Part shown: piece by piece, positions 53,767 through 62,250 of the stretch
Layout of the letters: each line of letters opens with the position of its first letter
Numbering within the stretch: position 1 is the first letter of the stretch
Assembly: GCF_030348505.1 (NCBI RefSeq)
Contig: NZ_JAUCFJ010000002.1
Span: forward strand, 1,368,001 to 1,432,000
Direction: 5' to 3'
Source: Lysinibacillus sp. G4S2
GTDB taxonomy: Bacteria; Bacillota; Bacilli; Bacillales_A; Planococcaceae
DNA length: 64,000 nt
Made by a program: the position numbers and the translations under genes
The notes under the pieces: generated by a model
What the model was told of the DNA's origin: nothing
The model's database searches: none
What the model saw: only the letters and a program-made list of their open reading frames with translations

Positions 53767-53819
53767 TGTGAGGAAACCTTACATGACTAGTTGACAGTGT
53801 AAAAATTTCGTTATATGAT
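53767..53819 (+). promoter_or_regulatory. GlnR box and promoter of glnR-glnA
   Basis: A perfect GlnR/TnrA site TGTGA-GGAAACC-TTACA (TGTNA-N7-TNACA) at 53767-53783 lies 7 bases before the -35 TTGACA (53791-53796); spacer 17; -10 TATGAT (53814-53819). This predicts feedback repression of glnR-glnA by GlnR bound to glutamine-inhibited glutamine synthetase. Confidence 0.92.
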
Positions 53820-53842
53820 TAGCGGGTATTGGAGGGACTTAA

Positions 53843-54217
53843 ATGAGTCGTGAAATTAGACGAAATATGCCGTTATTATCCATGAATATTGTGATGCAAT
53901 TAACTGAGCTTTCGGCACGTCAAATTCGTTATTATGAAGAACACCATTTAATTGAGCCGCACCGAACAGAAGGCAATCGTCGAATGTTTTCATTAAATGA
54001 CGTCGACATACTGCTTGAAATTAAAGATTACTTGGAACAGGGCATGAATATGGCGAAGATTAAAAAACTATTCGCTAAAAAGAATGACGCTGTTGCAACA
54101 GAAGAACCAAATTTAAGTGACTCAGAATTACGTCGCATCATGCGTGAAGAAATGCGTCAAGCACAGCGCATGCAAAAATCATCCATCCGACAAGGGGATT
54201 TATCTCGATTCTATTAA
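53843..54217 (+). CDS. glnR: Nitrogen repressor GlnR
   Basis: MerR-type regulator of 124 residues. The DNA-binding domain reads [33 protein letters not shown] (about 18-50), and the C-terminal tail, residues about 105-124, matches the region through which GlnR senses feedback-inhibited glutamine synthetase. GGAGG-type ribosome site; promoter with GlnR box just upstream; glnA follows after 96 bases with no terminator. Confidence 0.97.
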   Translation: MSREIRRNMPLLSMNIVMQLTELSARQIRYYEEHHLIEPHRTEGNRRMFSLNDVDILLEIKDYLEQGMNMAKIKKLFAKKNDAVATEEPNLSDSELRRIMREEMRQAQRMQKSSIRQGDLSRFY

Positions 54218-54313
54218 TTAAAGTAAACGTACGCTCTTGGTGAACAGTTTAGATTATTTTAATAGGATAGGGTAATAATAAAAGCTAGACAATTTATAGG
54301 AGTGTGGAAAACT

Positions 54314-55648
54314 GTGGGTAAATACACAAAAGAGGACATTAAACGTCTTATCGAGGAAAAAAACGTAAACTTTATTCGTTTACAATTTACAGATATTCTT
54401 GGCACAATCAAAAACGTTGAGATTCCTGTAAGCCAATTAGACAAAGCTCTAGAAAATAAAATGATGTTTGATGGCTCTTCTATTGAAGGCTTCGTTCGTA
54501 TCGAAGAATCGGACATGTATTTACATCCGGATTTAGATTCTTTCGTAGTGTTCCCTTGGACTTCTGAAAAAGGTAAAGTAGCACGTTTCATCTGTGATGT
54601 ATACACTGCTAAAGGCGAGCCATTTGCTGGTGACCCACGTAACAACTTAAAACGTATCCTTAAGAAAATGGAAGAGATGGGCTTCTCAAGCTTCAATTTA
54701 GGGCCTGAGCCAGAATTCTTCTTATTCAAATTAGATGCAAAAGGTGAACCAACATTAGAAGTAAACGACCATGGTGGTTACTTCGACTTAGCACCTACGG
54801 ATCTTGGCGAAAACTGCCGTCGTGATATCGTTTTAGAGCTAGAAGAGATGGGCTTTGAAATCGAAGCATCTCACCATGAGGTAGCTCCTGGACAACATGA
54901 AATCGACTTTAAATATGCAGATGCAATCACAGCTTGTGACAACATCCAAACGTTCAAATTAGTAGTTAAAACAATTGCACGTAAACATGGCTTACATGCT
55001 ACATTCATGCCAAAACCATTATTCGGTGAAGCTGGCTCTGGTATGCATTTCAACGTTTCATTATTTAAAGGTAAAGAGAATTCATTCTACGATGAATCTA
55101 CTGAACTAGGTCTTTCTGAAACAGCAATGCAATTCATGGCGGGTGTCCTTGCTCACGTTCAAGGTTTCACAGCTGTAACAAACCCAACAGTTAACTCTTA
55201 TAAACGTCTTGTACCTGGTTACGAAGCACCATGTTATGTAGCATGGTCTGCTCAAAACCGTTCACCACTTATCCGTATTCCATCAGCACGTGGTCTTTCA
55301 ACTCGTGTAGAAGTACGTTCTGTGGACCCATCTGCAAATCCATATTTAGCAATGGCTGTTATTTTAGAAGCTGGTCTTGAAGGTATTCGTCAACAATTAA
55401 CACCACCAGCTGCGATTAATCGTAACATCTATGTAATGACTGAAGAAGAGCGTAAAGCGAACGGCATAGTAAACTTACCACCAGCACTTGACGATGCTTT
55501 AGCATTACTTGCTAATGATAAAGTAGCGCAAGAAGCTTTAGGTGAGCATATCTATGCAAACTTTAAAGAGGCAAAAGAAATCGAGTTCGACATGTACCGT
55601 ACAACAGTACACCAATGGGAACGCGACCAATATTTAAAAATGTACTAA
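54314..55648 (+). CDS. glnA: Glutamine synthetase type I
   Basis: Makes glutamine from glutamate and ammonia. The 444-residue product aligns end to end with B. subtilis Gln[10 protein letters not shown] (about 58-66), GPEPEFFLF (about 126-134), [29 protein letters not shown] and RIPSARG. It lacks the adenylylation loop of the enterobacterial type, as expected for the feedback-inhibited GSI-alpha form. The start is GTG 54314 with AGGAG about 11 bases upstream; GTG 54302 overlaps the ribosome site and is unlikely. Confidence 0.98.
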   Translation: MGKYTKEDIKRLIEEKNVNFIRLQFTDILGTIKNVEIPVSQLDKALENKMMFDGSSIEGFVRIEESDMYLHPDLDSFVVFPWTSEKGKVARFICDVYTAKGEPFAGDPRNNLKRILKKMEEMGFSSFNLGPEPEFFLFKLDAKGEPTLEVNDHGGYFDLAPTDLGENCRRDIVLELEEMGFEIEASHHEVAPGQHEIDFKYADAITACDNIQTFKLVVKTIARKHGLHATFMPKPLFGEAGSGMHFNVSLFKGKENSFYDESTELGLSETAMQFMAGVLAHVQGFTAVTNPTVNSYKRLVPGYEAPCYVAWSAQNRSPLIRIPSARGLSTRVEVRSVDPSANPYLAMAVILEAGLEGIRQQLTPPAAINRNIYVMTEEERKANGIVNLPPALDDALALLANDKVAQEALGEHIYANFKEAKEIEFDMYRTTVHQWERDQYLKMY

Positions 55649-55655
55649 AAATATT

Positions 55656-55688
55656 AACCGAGTACCTTATATAGGTGCTCGGTTTTTC
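55656..55688 (+). terminator. Terminator after glnA
   Basis: ACCGAGTACCT pairs with AGGTGCTCGGT around TATAT, followed by TTTTC. Confidence 0.93.
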
Positions 55689-55752
55689 TTATGAAATGAG
55701 AGTAAATAGTAAACGATAGTAATAGGCATTTTCAAAAGAGAGTGCTATTGAA

Positions 55753-55794
55753 AAATATGCGATGAGGTATTTTTAACCTCATCGCATATTTATT
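55753..55794. terminator. Bidirectional terminator between glnA and the cotD-like gene
   Basis: AAATATGCGATGAGGT pairs with ACCTCATCGCATATTT around ATTTTTA; flanking A and T bases let it work on both strands. Confidence 0.85.
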
Positions 55795-56161
55795 AATAGC
55801 CCATATGATGGCGGCCCATGTGATGGTGATGATGATGCGGCATATGGCAAGGATCCGGTGGCATTTCACAAAGTGTATGAGTTTCGCAACATTCATTCAC
55901 TACAGACTCAGTGCAAGGGAAATGATACTGATGATCAATTATATGTTTATTAACTGTTGTTACATGTGCTGGCTGTACATGTGGTACAACTGTATGGATG
56001 TAGTTAGTGCGTACAAATTCTTCTGGTGGACAACAATATGGTGGCTCAAATTGAGTTGGACATGTTATCGGTGGACAACAATGTGGACCTTTTGCATGAT
56101 GATGGTGATGCATATGTTGCATATGTTGCATATGCTGCATATGATGCATACGTCTATCCAT
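55793..56161 (-). CDS. CotD-like spore coat protein
   Basis: A 122-residue protein rich in histidine, cysteine, proline and methionine, starting MDRRMHHMQHMQHMQHM. The central IHTVVPHVQPAHVTTVNKHIIDHQYHFP resembles the HxVPHIHPxHTTxVN core of CotD, with CC-P pairs on both sides and an H6 run near the end. The start at 56161 follows a perfect AGGAGG on the minus strand. The N-terminal QHM/HHM units come from a 9-bp tandem repeat at 56111-56150. Probably an inner coat component made late in sporulation. Confidence 0.85.
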   Translation of the reverse strand: MDRRMHHMQHMQHMQHMHHHHHAKGPHCCPPITCPTQFEPPYCCPPEEFVRTNYIHTVVPHVQPAHVTTVNKHIIDHQYHFPCTESVVNECCETHTLCEMPPDPCHMPHHHHHHMGRHHMGY

Positions 56162-56571
56162 GGTAAAACCTCCTGTTTTGATAAGTTGTGGTTCATAACT
56201 AACATATGAGATGAAAGACAATGTGGTCTATTTGTATGCCTATTAAGGGCTGGTTAAATCTCTTAGGCAATCAAAATAGGTAGGATTCATGGAGAGTTTC
56301 GCCAAATTTCAACTGACTTCAGCTATTGTAAAATTGAGCTTTGTAGAAAGGTAATGGTACAAAGAAAAAATGCAGATAATATTAGCAGAGAATAATAATA
56401 ATATTAAAATTTAGATTGAATAAAAATGCATTTTGTTGTAGAATTAACCGTTGTATTGTAGGTTTACGATATTTTTTAAGTTCATAAAAATGAATGATAG
56501 TGATTATTCTAAAAGAATTAATGCATAGAATTTTTGCATTGCGGATGTTAATTATAAAAAAAGTAGTGTTT

Positions 56572-56700
56572 GGGCGTTCCTTTATTACTTTTTAGAGGAA
56601 TGCTTTTTTTATTTTATCCCTCATTAACCGCTCGTAAATGCCCAATTGGTGAAGACTAGTAATCAGCGAGAATGAATAAATTTCCACTGATTAAAGTTTC
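56572..56700 (+). mobile_element. Terminator-like hairpin and possible IS200/IS605-type end fragment
   Basis: GCGTTCCTT (56574-56582) pairs with GAGGAATGC (56595-56603) before a run of Ts. It is followed by an open tail (56628-56675, ...NAQLVKTSNQRE, stop) and a hairpin with arms AATCAG (56661-56666) and CTGATT (56687-56692) of the type seen at ends of IS200/IS605 elements. No transposase remains. Outside this, the long gap 56162-56800 is AT-rich with nothing recognised. Confidence 0.35.
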
Positions 56701-56800
56701 ACTTTATACAGATATACATTTTTTGGCGGTTTAACAGTACATAACTAACAAGCCTGATGTATACAACTTCGATAAAATTAGAGAAATGAGGCTTTTAATT

Positions 56801-58156
56801 ATGAAAAAATATCCTACTTCTTCATACTTTTACTTCATAATCCCTTCTCTTATTGGTGTTCTATTATTCATGACACCTGTATTAACAGATGAGGGATGGA
56901 AAGTTCCAATTGCTATTTTAGCAAAGTTATTAGCAGGTGTTGTTGCACCTGTTATTAGTTACTTTACTATAATTATGTTTGCGATTTCTGCTATAGGTTC
57001 ACTCATTGCCAAATTCATTCCACGCAATAATACAAAGAATCCAAATATTTTAGATACATTATTTTATGTCAATTGGTTTTGGACAATTGTCCGAGTTATT
57101 GGTTTAGTATTTGCATCAATGGTTGTATTTGATTTTGGACCATCAGCGATTAACAATGAAAATACTGGTGGGCTATTAATGAACCCGGACGATGGTTTGG
57201 TAACATTTTTATTTACGATTTTCTTATTTGCGGGTGTGCTTTTACCATTTTTAACAAACTTCGGCTTACTTGAATTTTTCGGAACAATGATGGTGAAAAT
57301 CATGCGTCCTCTCTTTAAAAGTCCTGGTCGTTCATCGGTTGACGCACTTACGTCATGGGTTGGGGATGGAACAATTGGTGTTCTAATGACGAGTAAACAA
57401 TATGAAATGGGGAACTATACGAAAAAAGAGTCTGCTATTATTGCAACTAGCTTTTCTGTAGTGTCCATCACATTCTGTATTGTAGTATTAGATACAGTGC
57501 ACTTATCACGCTATTTTATCCCATATTATTTAACGGTTTTACTTTGCGGTCTAGTGTTAGCGATCATTATGCCGCGAATTTATCCGCTTGCTAACAAGGA
57601 AGATACTTATATCGATGGTACTCCAGTAGATTTATCACGTGAGGAATTACCTAAAGGCTATAACTCTGTGACACACGGCTTGGAAAATGCTTTAGCAGTC
57701 GCACATGCAAATCGTGATCCTCGCCAATTTATTAAAGATGGATCTAGAAATGTGCTAGATTTATGGATTGGTGTAGCGCCCATTGTTATGGCATTTGGTA
57801 CTATAGCTTTAATGCTTGCTGAATTCACTAGTATTTTCGCAGTTTTAGGGAAGCCATTTGAGCCTATTTTAACAGTGCTCGGTTTACCAGAGGCAGCTGA
57901 AGCAGCACAAACGATGGTGGTTGGTTTTGCAGACATGTTCTTACCTTCAATTTTAGGAGAAGGAATTGAAGCTGAAACTACACGATTTGTCATTGCTGTC
58001 GTATCTGTTACACAGCTTATCTATATGTCAGAAGTCGGTGGCCTAATTTTAGGTACGAAAATTCCACTGAAATTTTTGGATTTAGTCGTTATTTTCTTAC
58101 TACGTACAATTATTTCACTACCAATCGCAGCAATAGTTGCACATTTACTTTTCTAA
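56801..58156 (+). CDS. yjiH: YjiH-family membrane protein (nucleoside-recognition Gate domain)
   Basis: Integral membrane protein of 451 residues with about ten helices. It carries Gate-type domains (GRSSVDALTSWVGDGTIGVLMTSKQYE at about 169-195, and a C-terminal half with MVVGFADMFLPSILGEGIEAE). Family function is unproven; Gate proteins are related to nucleoside and metal transporters. ATG 56801 lies 9 bases after GAGG; ATG 56786 overlaps the ribosome site. Confidence 0.85.
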   Translation: MKKYPTSSYFYFIIPSLIGVLLFMTPVLTDEGWKVPIAILAKLLAGVVAPVISYFTIIMFAISAIGSLIAKFIPRNNTKNPNILDTLFYVNWFWTIVRVIGLVFASMVVFDFGPSAINNENTGGLLMNPDDGLVTFLFTIFLFAGVLLPFLTNFGLLEFFGTMMVKIMRPLFKSPGRSSVDALTSWVGDGTIGVLMTSKQYEMGNYTKKESAIIATSFSVVSITFCIVVLDTVHLSRYFIPYYLTVLLCGLVLAIIMPRIYPLANKEDTYIDGTPVDLSREELPKGYNSVTHGLENALAVAHANRDPRQFIKDGSRNVLDLWIGVAPIVMAFGTIALMLAEFTSIFAVLGKPFEPILTVLGLPEAAEAAQTMVVGFADMFLPSILGEGIEAETTRFVIAVVSVTQLIYMSEVGGLILGTKIPLKFLDLVVIFLLRTIISLPIAAIVAHLLF

Positions 58157-58158
58157 TC

Positions 58159-58208
58159 TAAAAAGCAATTGTTCGCATTTAATGAGTGCGCATAATTGCT
58201 TTTTCTTT
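58159..58208 (+). terminator. Terminator after yjiH
   Basis: AAAAAGCAATT pairs with AATTGCTTTTT, with an inner CGCATT/AATGAGTGCG extension; a T-rich tail follows. Confidence 0.88.
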
Positions 58209-58213
58209 ATTTA

Positions 58214-58330
58214 AATCCGAGTGACAGAGGAGAATGCTTGAGGAAAAAAGGGAAAATACCCGCGCATCAGAGGTGAATACTCGCGGAAGCAAGGCAAAAA
58301 CCCGCGCGCCAGAGGAGAAATATAGACGTC
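58214..58330. repeat. Intergenic array F, 21-nt period
   Basis: Units near 58215, 58236, 58257, 58278 and 58299 step by 21 nt: TACCCGCGCATCAGAGG, TACTCGCGGAAGCAAGG, AACCCGCGCGCCAGAGG and more diverged first units. It is GC-richer than its surroundings. It lies after the yjiH terminator. The remaining bases up to 58484 hold only a likely ribosome site for the next gene. Confidence 0.82.
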
Positions 58331-58484
58331 TGGCGTAAAAAAATATCTATTTCGCCACGCTTTAAAACAAGTTGGACTTAGTCGTGAAAAAAATGAATAA
58401 ATAACAGTGAACATAATACAACGGACCACATAAATTCATTGAATTGGGAAAAACTACACCTAAAGTGATACGAGGGGTGATAAA

Positions 58485-59042
58485 ATGGATAGAATTTTTT
58501 CTCTCTGCTTAAGTTCCTGTTATTTATTATTTTCCCAACCAAGTGATGCCTATATTAATGATTCGCTCAGTCCTTACGAAGAAATTTATCCTGAAATAGG
58601 CTATAAAACGGTTGAATCAGCTGCTTCCGATTTTGAACGGCACTTTCATCAAGAACTAAAGCTACCACTTCGAGTCCCTCCTATTAGTTTTACACATCAT
58701 TTTGGTCGGTTTAATAATCTGGATGGTGACATGAATGATTTTTTTGAAGTCACATTTGTTAACGATCAACTTCCTGAGCATTATTATAAAATAACTGTTC
58801 GTCCTAATCATTTTGAGTTGCCGTCTAAAAAGGAATATATAGTAAAGACATTCAGATTGAAAAACGGGACGACTTCAACCTATATGGAAATCTCGGGTTT
58901 CAATGTTCTTGCTTATGAAAGAGGAGATTGGCAATATATGCTGTGGATTGATAAAAGAGTTTCAAATAAGGTGACACCTGAAGTTTTAGTTGACATCGCT
59001 AATTCCATTGACTATACAACGCAAGAAGATAAGCGTGATTAA
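58485..59042 (+). CDS. Hypothetical protein with probable signal peptide
   Basis: A 185-residue protein, not recognised. The N-terminus DRIFSLCLSSCYLLFSQPSDA is hydrophobic and may be a signal peptide, possibly a lipoprotein signal around C7 or C11. The rest (about 22-185) is a mixed alpha/beta domain with YKITVRPNHFELP and WQYMLWIDKRVSNKVTPEVLVDIANSI; a similar helix ends many small secreted Bacillus proteins. GAGGGGTG precedes the ATG. Monocistronic. Confidence 0.75.
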   Translation: MDRIFSLCLSSCYLLFSQPSDAYINDSLSPYEEIYPEIGYKTVESAASDFERHFHQELKLPLRVPPISFTHHFGRFNNLDGDMNDFFEVTFVNDQLPEHYYKITVRPNHFELPSKKEYIVKTFRLKNGTTSTYMEISGFNVLAYERGDWQYMLWIDKRVSNKVTPEVLVDIANSIDYTTQEDKRD

Positions 59043-59048
59043 TAAAAA

Positions 59049-59112
59049 ATGCCAAGTCCTTTAACTTTATGCCGAGGCATAATTGATTTGGGACTTGGCA
59101 TCATTTTTTTTT
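59049..59112 (+). terminator. Terminator whose loop holds a mobile-element-end hairpin
   Basis: The outer arms ATGCCAAGTCC (59049-59059) and GGACTTGGCAT (59091-59101) pair perfectly and a T-run follows. The 31-base loop contains a second hairpin TTATGCC/GGCATAA (59067-59082) plus TTGAT; 59067-59087 is identical over 21 bases to the terminal hairpin region of the scar at 4164-4184. Confidence 0.85.
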
Positions 59113-59265
59113 GAGTATCCTCTAGAATTATTCGGAATTGACAGAGGCATTTCGGATCGCCATTGTTGAATGAATCAGGCTCCACCTCCTTGGTTAATTA
59201 CTTATGTAACTAACCATATAATGTCAGGGTATTTTTGTAAATGTTTATGATGTGAAAAAAATTAG

Positions 59266-59294
59266 TTGACTGAATGCATTCATTAAGTTAAGAT
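59266..59294 (+). promoter_or_regulatory. Promoter of queF
   Basis: TTGACT (59266-59271), 17-base spacer, TAAGAT (59289-59294). The spacer includes the palindrome TGAATGCATTCA. Transcription would begin just before the preQ1 aptamer. Confidence 0.7.
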
Positions 59295-59310
59295 AACTAG
59301 CGAATACGAA

Positions 59311-59348
59311 AGAGGTTCATAGCGCATACCCTCTATAAAAAACTATGG
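59311..59348 (+). promoter_or_regulatory. preQ1-I riboswitch
   Basis: AGAGGTTC...GCGCATACCCTCT closes the P1 stem (AGAGG with CCTCT) and is followed by ATAAAAAACTATGG, the A-rich tail that forms the pseudoknot. This matches the preQ1 class I consensus almost exactly. It precedes a terminator and queF. Confidence 0.95.
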
Positions 59349-59362
59349 ATGACGTCATTTAC

Positions 59363-59400
59363 GCCATGTCCCAAAAATGCGGATATGGCTATTTTTTTTT
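59363..59400 (+). terminator. Riboswitch-controlled terminator before queF
   Basis: GCCATGTCC (59363-59371) pairs with GGATATGGC (59381-59389, one G-U), followed by ten T-rich bases. Confidence 0.9.
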
Positions 59401-59449
59401 ATTAGGTTTCATGCATAATGGACTTCTCACAACTTGAGGAGGCATTTTT

Positions 59450-59950
59450 ATGGCAGGTAGAACAGATGACCAAGGCTTACAGGATTTAACCCTCCTTGGT
59501 AACCAAAACACAAAGTATTTATTTGAGTACTCACCGGAAGTGCTTGAAGCAGTCGATAATTTGCATACAGGAAACGATTTTTTTGTGAAATTTAATTGCC
59601 CAGAATTTACAAGTCTTTGTCCAATGACAGGGCAGCCTGACTTTGCGACAATGTATATTTCTTTTATTCCAGATAAAAAGCTAGTAGAGAGTAAATCACT
59701 AAAGCTCTATTTATTTAGCTTCCGTAATCACGGTGACTTTCATGAGGACTGCGTCAACATCATCATGAATGATCTAATTAAGCTAATCGAGCCTCGTTAT
59801 ATCGAGGTATGGGGTAAGTTTACGCCGCGTGGTGGCTTGTCCATTGATCCTTGGTGTAACTATGGACGCCCAGGCACAAAATATGAAAAAATGGCGGAGC
59901 ATCGTTTGATGAACCACGACATGTATCCTGAAAAGGTGGATAATCGTTGA
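59450..59950 (+). CDS. queF: NADPH-dependent 7-cyano-7-deazaguanine reductase
   Basis: Reduces preQ0 to preQ1 in queuosine biosynthesis. The unimodular 166-residue form: active-site cysteine in [14 protein letters not shown] (about 51-64), the QueF motif [20 protein letters not shown] (about 84-103), and [23 protein letters not shown] precedes the ATG. It overlaps the transporter gene by TGATG. Controlled by the preQ1 riboswitch upstream. Confidence 0.97.
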   Translation: MAGRTDDQGLQDLTLLGNQNTKYLFEYSPEVLEAVDNLHTGNDFFVKFNCPEFTSLCPMTGQPDFATMYISFIPDKKLVESKSLKLYLFSFRNHGDFHEDCVNIIMNDLIKLIEPRYIEVWGKFTPRGGLSIDPWCNYGRPGTKYEKMAEHRLMNHDMYPEKVDNR

Positions 59951-60585
59951 TGCTGTATTATTTAAATGGGTTGTTTGTTGGCTTTTTAATTTTGGCAAAT
60001 GTTTTAGCCGTTAAAGTGTTTAGTATAGGCGAATGGATGATACTTCCGGCAGCAGCGATACTTATTATTTTCACCTATCCTCTTATTGATGTAATTTGTG
60101 AGGTGTACGGTAGGGAAGCGGGCAGTCGAACGGTTAGAACGGGGCTTATGGCGCAAGTGTTTGCGGCATGCTTTATTGCTATTGCCATTGCGCTACCACC
60201 TGCACAAGCCTTTGCTCATCAGAAGGAGTTTGAGATAATTCTTGGTGGCAGCATGCGTGTCATTATTGCAAGCCTTGTAGCGTATACGGTTAGTGTAAAT
60301 TTGGATGTCATGATATTTAGTAAATTTAAGGAAAAGCATGGCAACGGTAAGCTTTGGCTACGAAACAATGCGTCTACGATGGTAAGCCAACTCATCGATA
60401 CGGCACTATTTATTACGATAGCCTTTTATGGAGTAATGCCATTTAAAGTATTATTAACGTTGTTTATAACACAGTATATGTTTAAATTTTTAGCGTCGAT
60501 TGTAGCAACGCCACTTGTTTATGGGCTAGTTTACGTTGCGCGAAAATTTGATAAACGCAAAAGCTTTGAGCCATCTCATTACTGA
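59950..60585 (+). CDS. Queuosine precursor transporter (YhhQ/QPTR family)
   Basis: Membrane protein of 211 residues with six hydrophobic helices of the VUT/YhhQ family, which imports preQ0 or preQ1. Typical features are NVLAVKVFSIGEWMILPAAA, TYPLIDVICEVYGREAG and LRNNASTMVSQLIDTALF. Coupling to queF and the shared preQ1 riboswitch strongly support queuosine-precursor uptake. ATG 59950 overlaps the queF stop. Confidence 0.92.
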   Translation: MLYYLNGLFVGFLILANVLAVKVFSIGEWMILPAAAILIIFTYPLIDVICEVYGREAGSRTVRTGLMAQVFAACFIAIAIALPPAQAFAHQKEFEIILGGSMRVIIASLVAYTVSVNLDVMIFSKFKEKHGNGKLWLRNNASTMVSQLIDTALFITIAFYGVMPFKVLLTLFITQYMFKFLASIVATPLVYGLVYVARKFDKRKSFEPSHY

Positions 60586-60597
60586 GATGGCTTTTTG
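60569..60597. terminator. Terminator overlapping the transporter stop codon
   Basis: GAGCCATCTCA pairs with TGAGATGGCT around TTAC, followed by TTTTTG. It also covers the last codons of the convergent acyltransferase gene. Confidence 0.85.
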
Positions 60598-61580
60598 ATG
60601 TGTGCCTTGCCAATTAGATAAGCACTATAAGGTAAAAACGAAATGAGTTTTATAATCAACATACAGACAATCAAGCTCGATAGGAATAGAGTGAGGACTT
60701 GGAGAAAGGTTGTAGGTAATTGTGCCGTATATGGAACTAAATATTCTTGAACAAGCCAATGAATCAAAAATATACCAAATGAATATTGACTTACTAAATT
60801 AATGATTTTTAGCTTCGGAACAATTTGACCAAATGCTAAAATGCATAAAGTTATTGAAATAATAAATAACATCATATCTAATCGTCTAGAAGTAATTTCA
60901 GTGGCACCCAAATAATAGTTTATAGCCAGTATTGATGTTGAAAGAACAACGAAAACTAGCGTAGCCAATTTGTACTTACTAATATTCGATGCAACCCATT
61001 GATAATGCATACCGATTAAATAAGCAATTGCAAAATAAGGAAGCCAGCCAACAAATAGTAAACGAACAAGATTATCGTTTTCTATAAAGAATTCAATATC
61101 CAACTTTACAAGAGTCATATATATAATACCGAGTGCTAACATAATTGGAGTTAGCCATATGCTTGATAGCTGGTATTTTTTTATGATAAAGAACAGAATG
61201 TATAACTGGAAGATTGTCATGACAAACCATCCAGAAAAATCTCCTAAAACAATATGACGATACAGCGAATTCCAAAAGCTTTCATCATAATGAAGTAATG
61301 CGTTTACTGCATACAAAACACTAGCTGCAACAAATGGAATATAAACAAATTGGAAACGCCGCCATAAAAATTTAGCAGGCAGCTCAACTTGATAGCGTTT
61401 TGCTAAAATAATAATAGATAGTAAAATAAATGTTGGTGTCGCGAAACATAATAATAATCTAAAAAATTGATAGTACGGATTTTCGATATACCCGTTAATA
61501 ATTTCCGTATTAGTTGTAGCGTGTAATAATACAATAGATAAGCAGGCAATTGCCCTCAAAACATTCCACTCATACACCAT
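60579..61580 (-). CDS. Acyltransferase family 3 membrane protein
   Basis: Integral membrane acyltransferase of 333 residues with about ten helices. The N-terminal NVLRAIACLSIVLLHATTN contains the conserved arginine and catalytic histidine of the family (OatA, exopolysaccharide acetylases). Likely O-acetylates a cell-envelope polysaccharide; the EPS made by the 3-12 kb locus is one possible target, without direct evidence. ATG 61580 is preceded by GGGTGAT; upstream in-frame ATGs are also possible. The gap 61581-61834 has nothing recognised. Confidence 0.85.
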   Translation of the reverse strand: MVYEWNVLRAIACLSIVLLHATTNTEIINGYIENPYYQFFRLLLCFATPTFILLSIIILAKRYQVELPAKFLWRRFQFVYIPFVAASVLYAVNALLHYDESFWNSLYRHIVLGDFSGWFVMTIFQLYILFFIIKKYQLSSIWLTPIMLALGIIYMTLVKLDIEFFIENDNLVRLLFVGWLPYFAIAYLIGMHYQWVASNISKYKLATLVFVVLSTSILAINYYLGATEITSRRLDMMLFIISITLCILAFGQIVPKLKIINLVSQYSFGIFLIHWLVQEYLVPYTAQLPTTFLQVLTLFLSSLIVCMLIIKLISFLPYSAYLIGKAHIKKPSQ

Positions 61581-61834
61581 TTCTATCACCCACATTTCCG
61601 CAAATTTGAATGCAACAATTAGCAAGATTGACCCTAACTATTTATATGAGTATCGCATTCGTAGTAAAACTCATTGATTTATAAGATTGAAAATTTTTAC
61701 CTTATATCATATGAGTATTTTATAGGTGAGAATATCACTTTTCACGGGTAATCTCAGTGGGAATAAAGACAATCTTTGATGAAACTCTTACATCAAAAAA
61801 TATTAAAAAAAATCCCTCCAATTCCATGTCTATA

Positions 61835-61871
61835 GCTCCGTGATTGCATATGTGCCATGCAATCACGGAGC
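61835..61871. other. Perfect 15-bp inverted repeat before the holin gene
   Basis: GCTCCGTGATTGCAT (61835-61849) and ATGCAATCACGGAGC (61857-61871) pair perfectly around 7 bases. No T-run follows on the plus strand, so it may be a regulator site, an attenuator or a weak terminator. Confidence 0.75.
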
Positions 61872-61907
61872 ATATACTGTGGGTGAGAAGGGGGGAGGTG
61901 AGCGTTT

Positions 61908-62159
61908 ATGAGAATTAACTGGAAGATCCGTCTTATGCATAAACCATTTTTACTGTCTCTATTTTCATTGATTTTTTTACTCGCACAACAAGTAGCAGCT
62001 ATATTTGGCTATGATTTAATGAGTGCGATGAGTGAACAGCTAACAACCATCTTAAATACCGTTTTATCAATTTTCGTTTTAATGGGGGTTGTCGTAGATC
62101 CGACTACACGGGGAACCAGTGATAGTGAACGTGCTTTAATGTATCGAAGACCTAGATAA
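61908..62159 (+). CDS. Phage holin, phiLC3-type
   Basis: An 83-residue membrane protein. NWKIRLMHKPFLLSLFSLI, QQVAAIFGYDL and a second helix followed by VVDPTTRGTSDSERALMY are the classic phiLC3 holin pattern (MKINWKVR...VVDPTTKGLSDS). GGGGGAGGTGAG precedes the ATG. No endolysin, tail or other phage gene is nearby, so it is an isolated, possibly domesticated holin acting in murein hydrolase or protein release. Confidence 0.92.
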   Translation: MRINWKIRLMHKPFLLSLFSLIFLLAQQVAAIFGYDLMSAMSEQLTTILNTVLSIFVLMGVVVDPTTRGTSDSERALMYRRPR

Positions 62160-62188
62160 AGAAGGTAAAAATAAATCAAAAGTGTAAT

Positions 62189-62216
62189 TTTACAACAACA
62201 AGAAATATGTTATAAT
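62189..62216 (+). promoter_or_regulatory. Probable promoter of the DUF2339 gene
   Basis: TTTACA (62189-62194), 16-base spacer, TATAAT (62211-62216), about 35 bases before the ATG. Confidence 0.65.
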
Positions 62217-62250
62217 ATTGAAAAAATAACAAAGTGGGGAGGATGATTGA

